This document shows positions 12,837 to 14,342 of a stretch of DNA of 14,342 nucleotides, one piece after another (position 1 is the stretch's first letter; every line of letters starts with the position of its first letter). Source of the stretch: Streptomycetaceae bacterium (GTDB taxonomy: Bacteria > Actinomycetota > Actinomycetes > Nanopelagicales > Nanopelagicaceae); the NCBI GenBank assembly GCA_027486075.1, contig JAIXPU010000107.1, forward strand, positions 1 to 14,342. Reading direction: 5' to 3'. Made by a program: the position numbers and the translations under genes. The notes under the pieces are model-generated. The model saw only the letters and a program-made list of their open reading frames with translations. It had not been told where the DNA came from and made no database searches.

Positions 12837-14342
12837 TTATCGAGGAATCTCGACTTCATCAAGACGAACAGCTTCACCTGAACCTTGCTGATCAAATGGA
12901 GTGAAGTCATATTCATCGTAGGCTGCATAGACCGCTGCCTTTGCTTCTTCCGTTGGCTCAACTCGGATATTGCGGTAACGGGCAAGGCCTGTACCTGCAG
13001 GAATCAACTTACCGATGATGACGTTCTCCTTAAGACCGAGAAGTGGATCTGACTTCTCAGAGAGCGCAGCGTCTGTAAGTACGCGAGTTGTTTCTTGGAA
13101 TGAAGCCGCTGACAACCATGATTCAGTTGCAAGTGATGCCTTGGTGATACCCATAAGTTCTGGGCGACCAGATGCAGCCTTGCCACCGGTTGTCACAACG
13201 CGACGGTTTTCAGCTTCAAAGCGACCGCGTTCAACGAGTTCACCTGGAAGCATTTCAGTATCGCCAGCTTCAAGAACTGTGATGCGCTTGAGCATCTGGC
13301 GAACGATTACTTCAATGTGCTTATCGTGAATGCCTACGCCCTGTGAGCGGTAAACAGATTGAATTTCGTTAACCAAGTGAACCTGAGTTGCACGTGGTCC
13401 GAGGATACGAAGTACCTGCTTTGGATCAATTGCGCCGACGACCATCTTCTGGCCTACTTCAACGCGTGAACCTTCTTCTACAAGTAGCTTCTGACGGCGT
13501 GTGATTGGGTAAGCAACTTCTTCGCCACCATCATCAGGTGTCACGATGATCTTCTTGCCCTTGGCATCTTCGCGGAATGACACAACGCCAGCAGCTTCTG
13601 CGATTGGCGCAACACCCTTTGGTGTACGCGCTTCGAAGAGCTCGACGATACGTGGAAGACCGTGAGTGATGTCATCACCTGCAACGCCACCGGTGTGGAA
13701 GGTACGCATTGTGAGCTGTGTACCTGGTTCACCGATTGACTGCGCTGCGATGATTCCGACTGCTTCACCAACTGCAACGAGTTGGCCTGCAGCAAGTGAG
13801 CGACCGTAGCAAGCTGCGCACTGTCCGACCTTGCTATCGCAAGTAAGAACTGAGCGAATCTTTACTTCGTCAACGCCACCAGCAATAAGCGCATCGATAA
13901 CGCGGTCACCAAGATCTGAGCCAGCCTTAGCAAGTACTTCGCCATTGACTTCAATATCGTCAGCCAAAGTACGGCCGTAGACAGAAGTTTCAACGTGATC
14001 GTGCTTAACAAGGTTGCCAGCTTGCTGACGAAGTGCGATTGGAAGTACGAGACCACGATCGGTTCCGCAATCTTCTTCGCGAATGATTACATCCTGTGCA
14101 ACGTCGCAGAGACGACGTGTGAGGTATCCAGAGTCAGCGGTACGAAGCGCTGTATCTGCAAGACCCTTACGTGCACCGTGTGTAGAGATGAAGTACTCAA
14201 GAACTGACAAGCCTTCACGGAAGTTGGACTTAATTGGGCGAGGAATAATTTCACCCTTTGGGTTAGCCACGAGTCCGCGCATACCTGCAATCTGACGAAT
14301 CTGCATCATATTTCCGCGAGCACCTGAATAAACCATCATCCA
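12837..14342 (-). CDS. rpoC: RNA polymerase beta' subunit, C-terminal part (5' end outside window)
   Basis: The frame is open to the right edge of the window, leaving 501 C-terminal residues of the catalytic beta' subunit of RNA polymerase. Numbering from the Met at 14339, the bridge-helix region F-I-S-T-H-G-A-R-K-G (50-59) through G-Y-L-T-R-R-L is present. The zinc-binding cysteines are C91, C167, C174 and C177 (the last three spaced C-x6-C-x2-C). The trigger loop G-E-P-G-T-Q-L-T-M-R-T-F-H (203-215) continues directly into G-L-P-R-I-V-E-L-F-E-A-R, so the large SI3 insertion of E. coli is absent, as expected outside Proteobacteria. The C-terminus is acidic and ends I-P-R. The catalytic Asp triad lies outside the window. 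Confidence 0.98.
   Translation of the reverse strand, partial: WMMVYSGARGNMMQIRQIAGMRGLVANPKGEIIPRPIKSNFREGLSVLEYFISTHGARKGLADTALRTADSGYLTRRLCDVAQDVIIREEDCGTDRGLVLPIALRQQAGNLVKHDHVETSVYGRTLADDIEVNGEVLAKAGSDLGDRVIDALIAGGVDEVKIRSVLTCDSKVGQCAACYGRSLAAGQLVAVGEAVGIIAAQSIGEPGTQLTMRTFHTGGVAGDDITHGLPRIVELFEARTPKGVAPIAEAAGVVSFREDAKGKKIIVTPDDGGEEVAYPITRRQKLLVEEGSRVEVGQKMVVGAIDPKQVLRILGPRATQVHLVNEIQSVYRSQGVGIHDKHIEVIVRQMLKRITVLEAGDTEMLPGELVERGRFEAENRRVVTTGGKAASGRPELMGITKASLATESWLSAASFQETTRVLTDAALSEKSDPLLGLKENVIIGKLIPAGTGLARYRNIRVEPTEEAKAAVYAAYDEYDFTPFDQQGSGEAVRLDEVEIPR

Overview
This window looks like a compact chromosomal segment from an actinobacterium (Actinomycetota). The evidence is two small proteins of types I know mainly from Actinobacteria (648-965 and 12410-12763), a ~277-residue ATP synthase delta subunit, an alpha subunit with an acidic C-terminal tail, a MurA whose catalytic Cys is replaced by Asp as in Mycobacterium, and promoters placed for leaderless mRNAs. 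Base composition is moderate rather than high G+C and the genes are packed tightly, often overlapping. That would suit a streamlined freshwater lineage such as Nanopelagicales (acI), but this placement is inference. I see no rRNA, tRNA, CRISPR array, prophage or insertion sequence.

Layout, left to right: (1) 1-633, the 3' end of an aldehyde dehydrogenase gene, converging on a small zinc-ribbon-like gene (648-965, minus). (2) 1013-3609, a plus-strand run of four overlapping genes: a DrrA-like ABC ATPase, its ABC-2 permease, a secreted Lys/Pro/Thr-rich protein with a Cys-containing C-terminal domain, and a membrane-anchored small protein resembling DUF2007. (3) 3606-4178 (minus), a PduO-type cobalamin adenosyltransferase, divergent from murA (4207-5481, plus). 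Only 28 bp separate them, and both have TANNNT boxes exactly 6 nt from ATG. (4) 5482-5580, a structured spacer between murA and the ATP synthase operon. (5) 5571-12279 (minus), atpB-E-F-H-A-G-D-C, the complete F1Fo ATP synthase structural operon without atpI. (6) 12410-12763 (minus), a small conserved protein of unknown role. (7) 12837-14342 (minus), the 3' end of rpoC, followed by a good intrinsic terminator.

Functionally the window is mostly core housekeeping: transcription, ATP synthesis, peptidoglycan precursor synthesis and cobalamin activation. The eight atp genes are co-oriented with short gaps and include every F1 and Fo subunit. The regulatory ends of the enzyme are distinctive: epsilon is only 89 residues and lacks the C-terminal helical inhibitory domain, while alpha carries about 25 extra acidic residues.

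I found no obvious defence or mobile system. The least explained parts are the four-gene exporter/secreted-protein operon and the multi-hairpin murA/atpC spacer, whose two arms can form mutually exclusive pairings.
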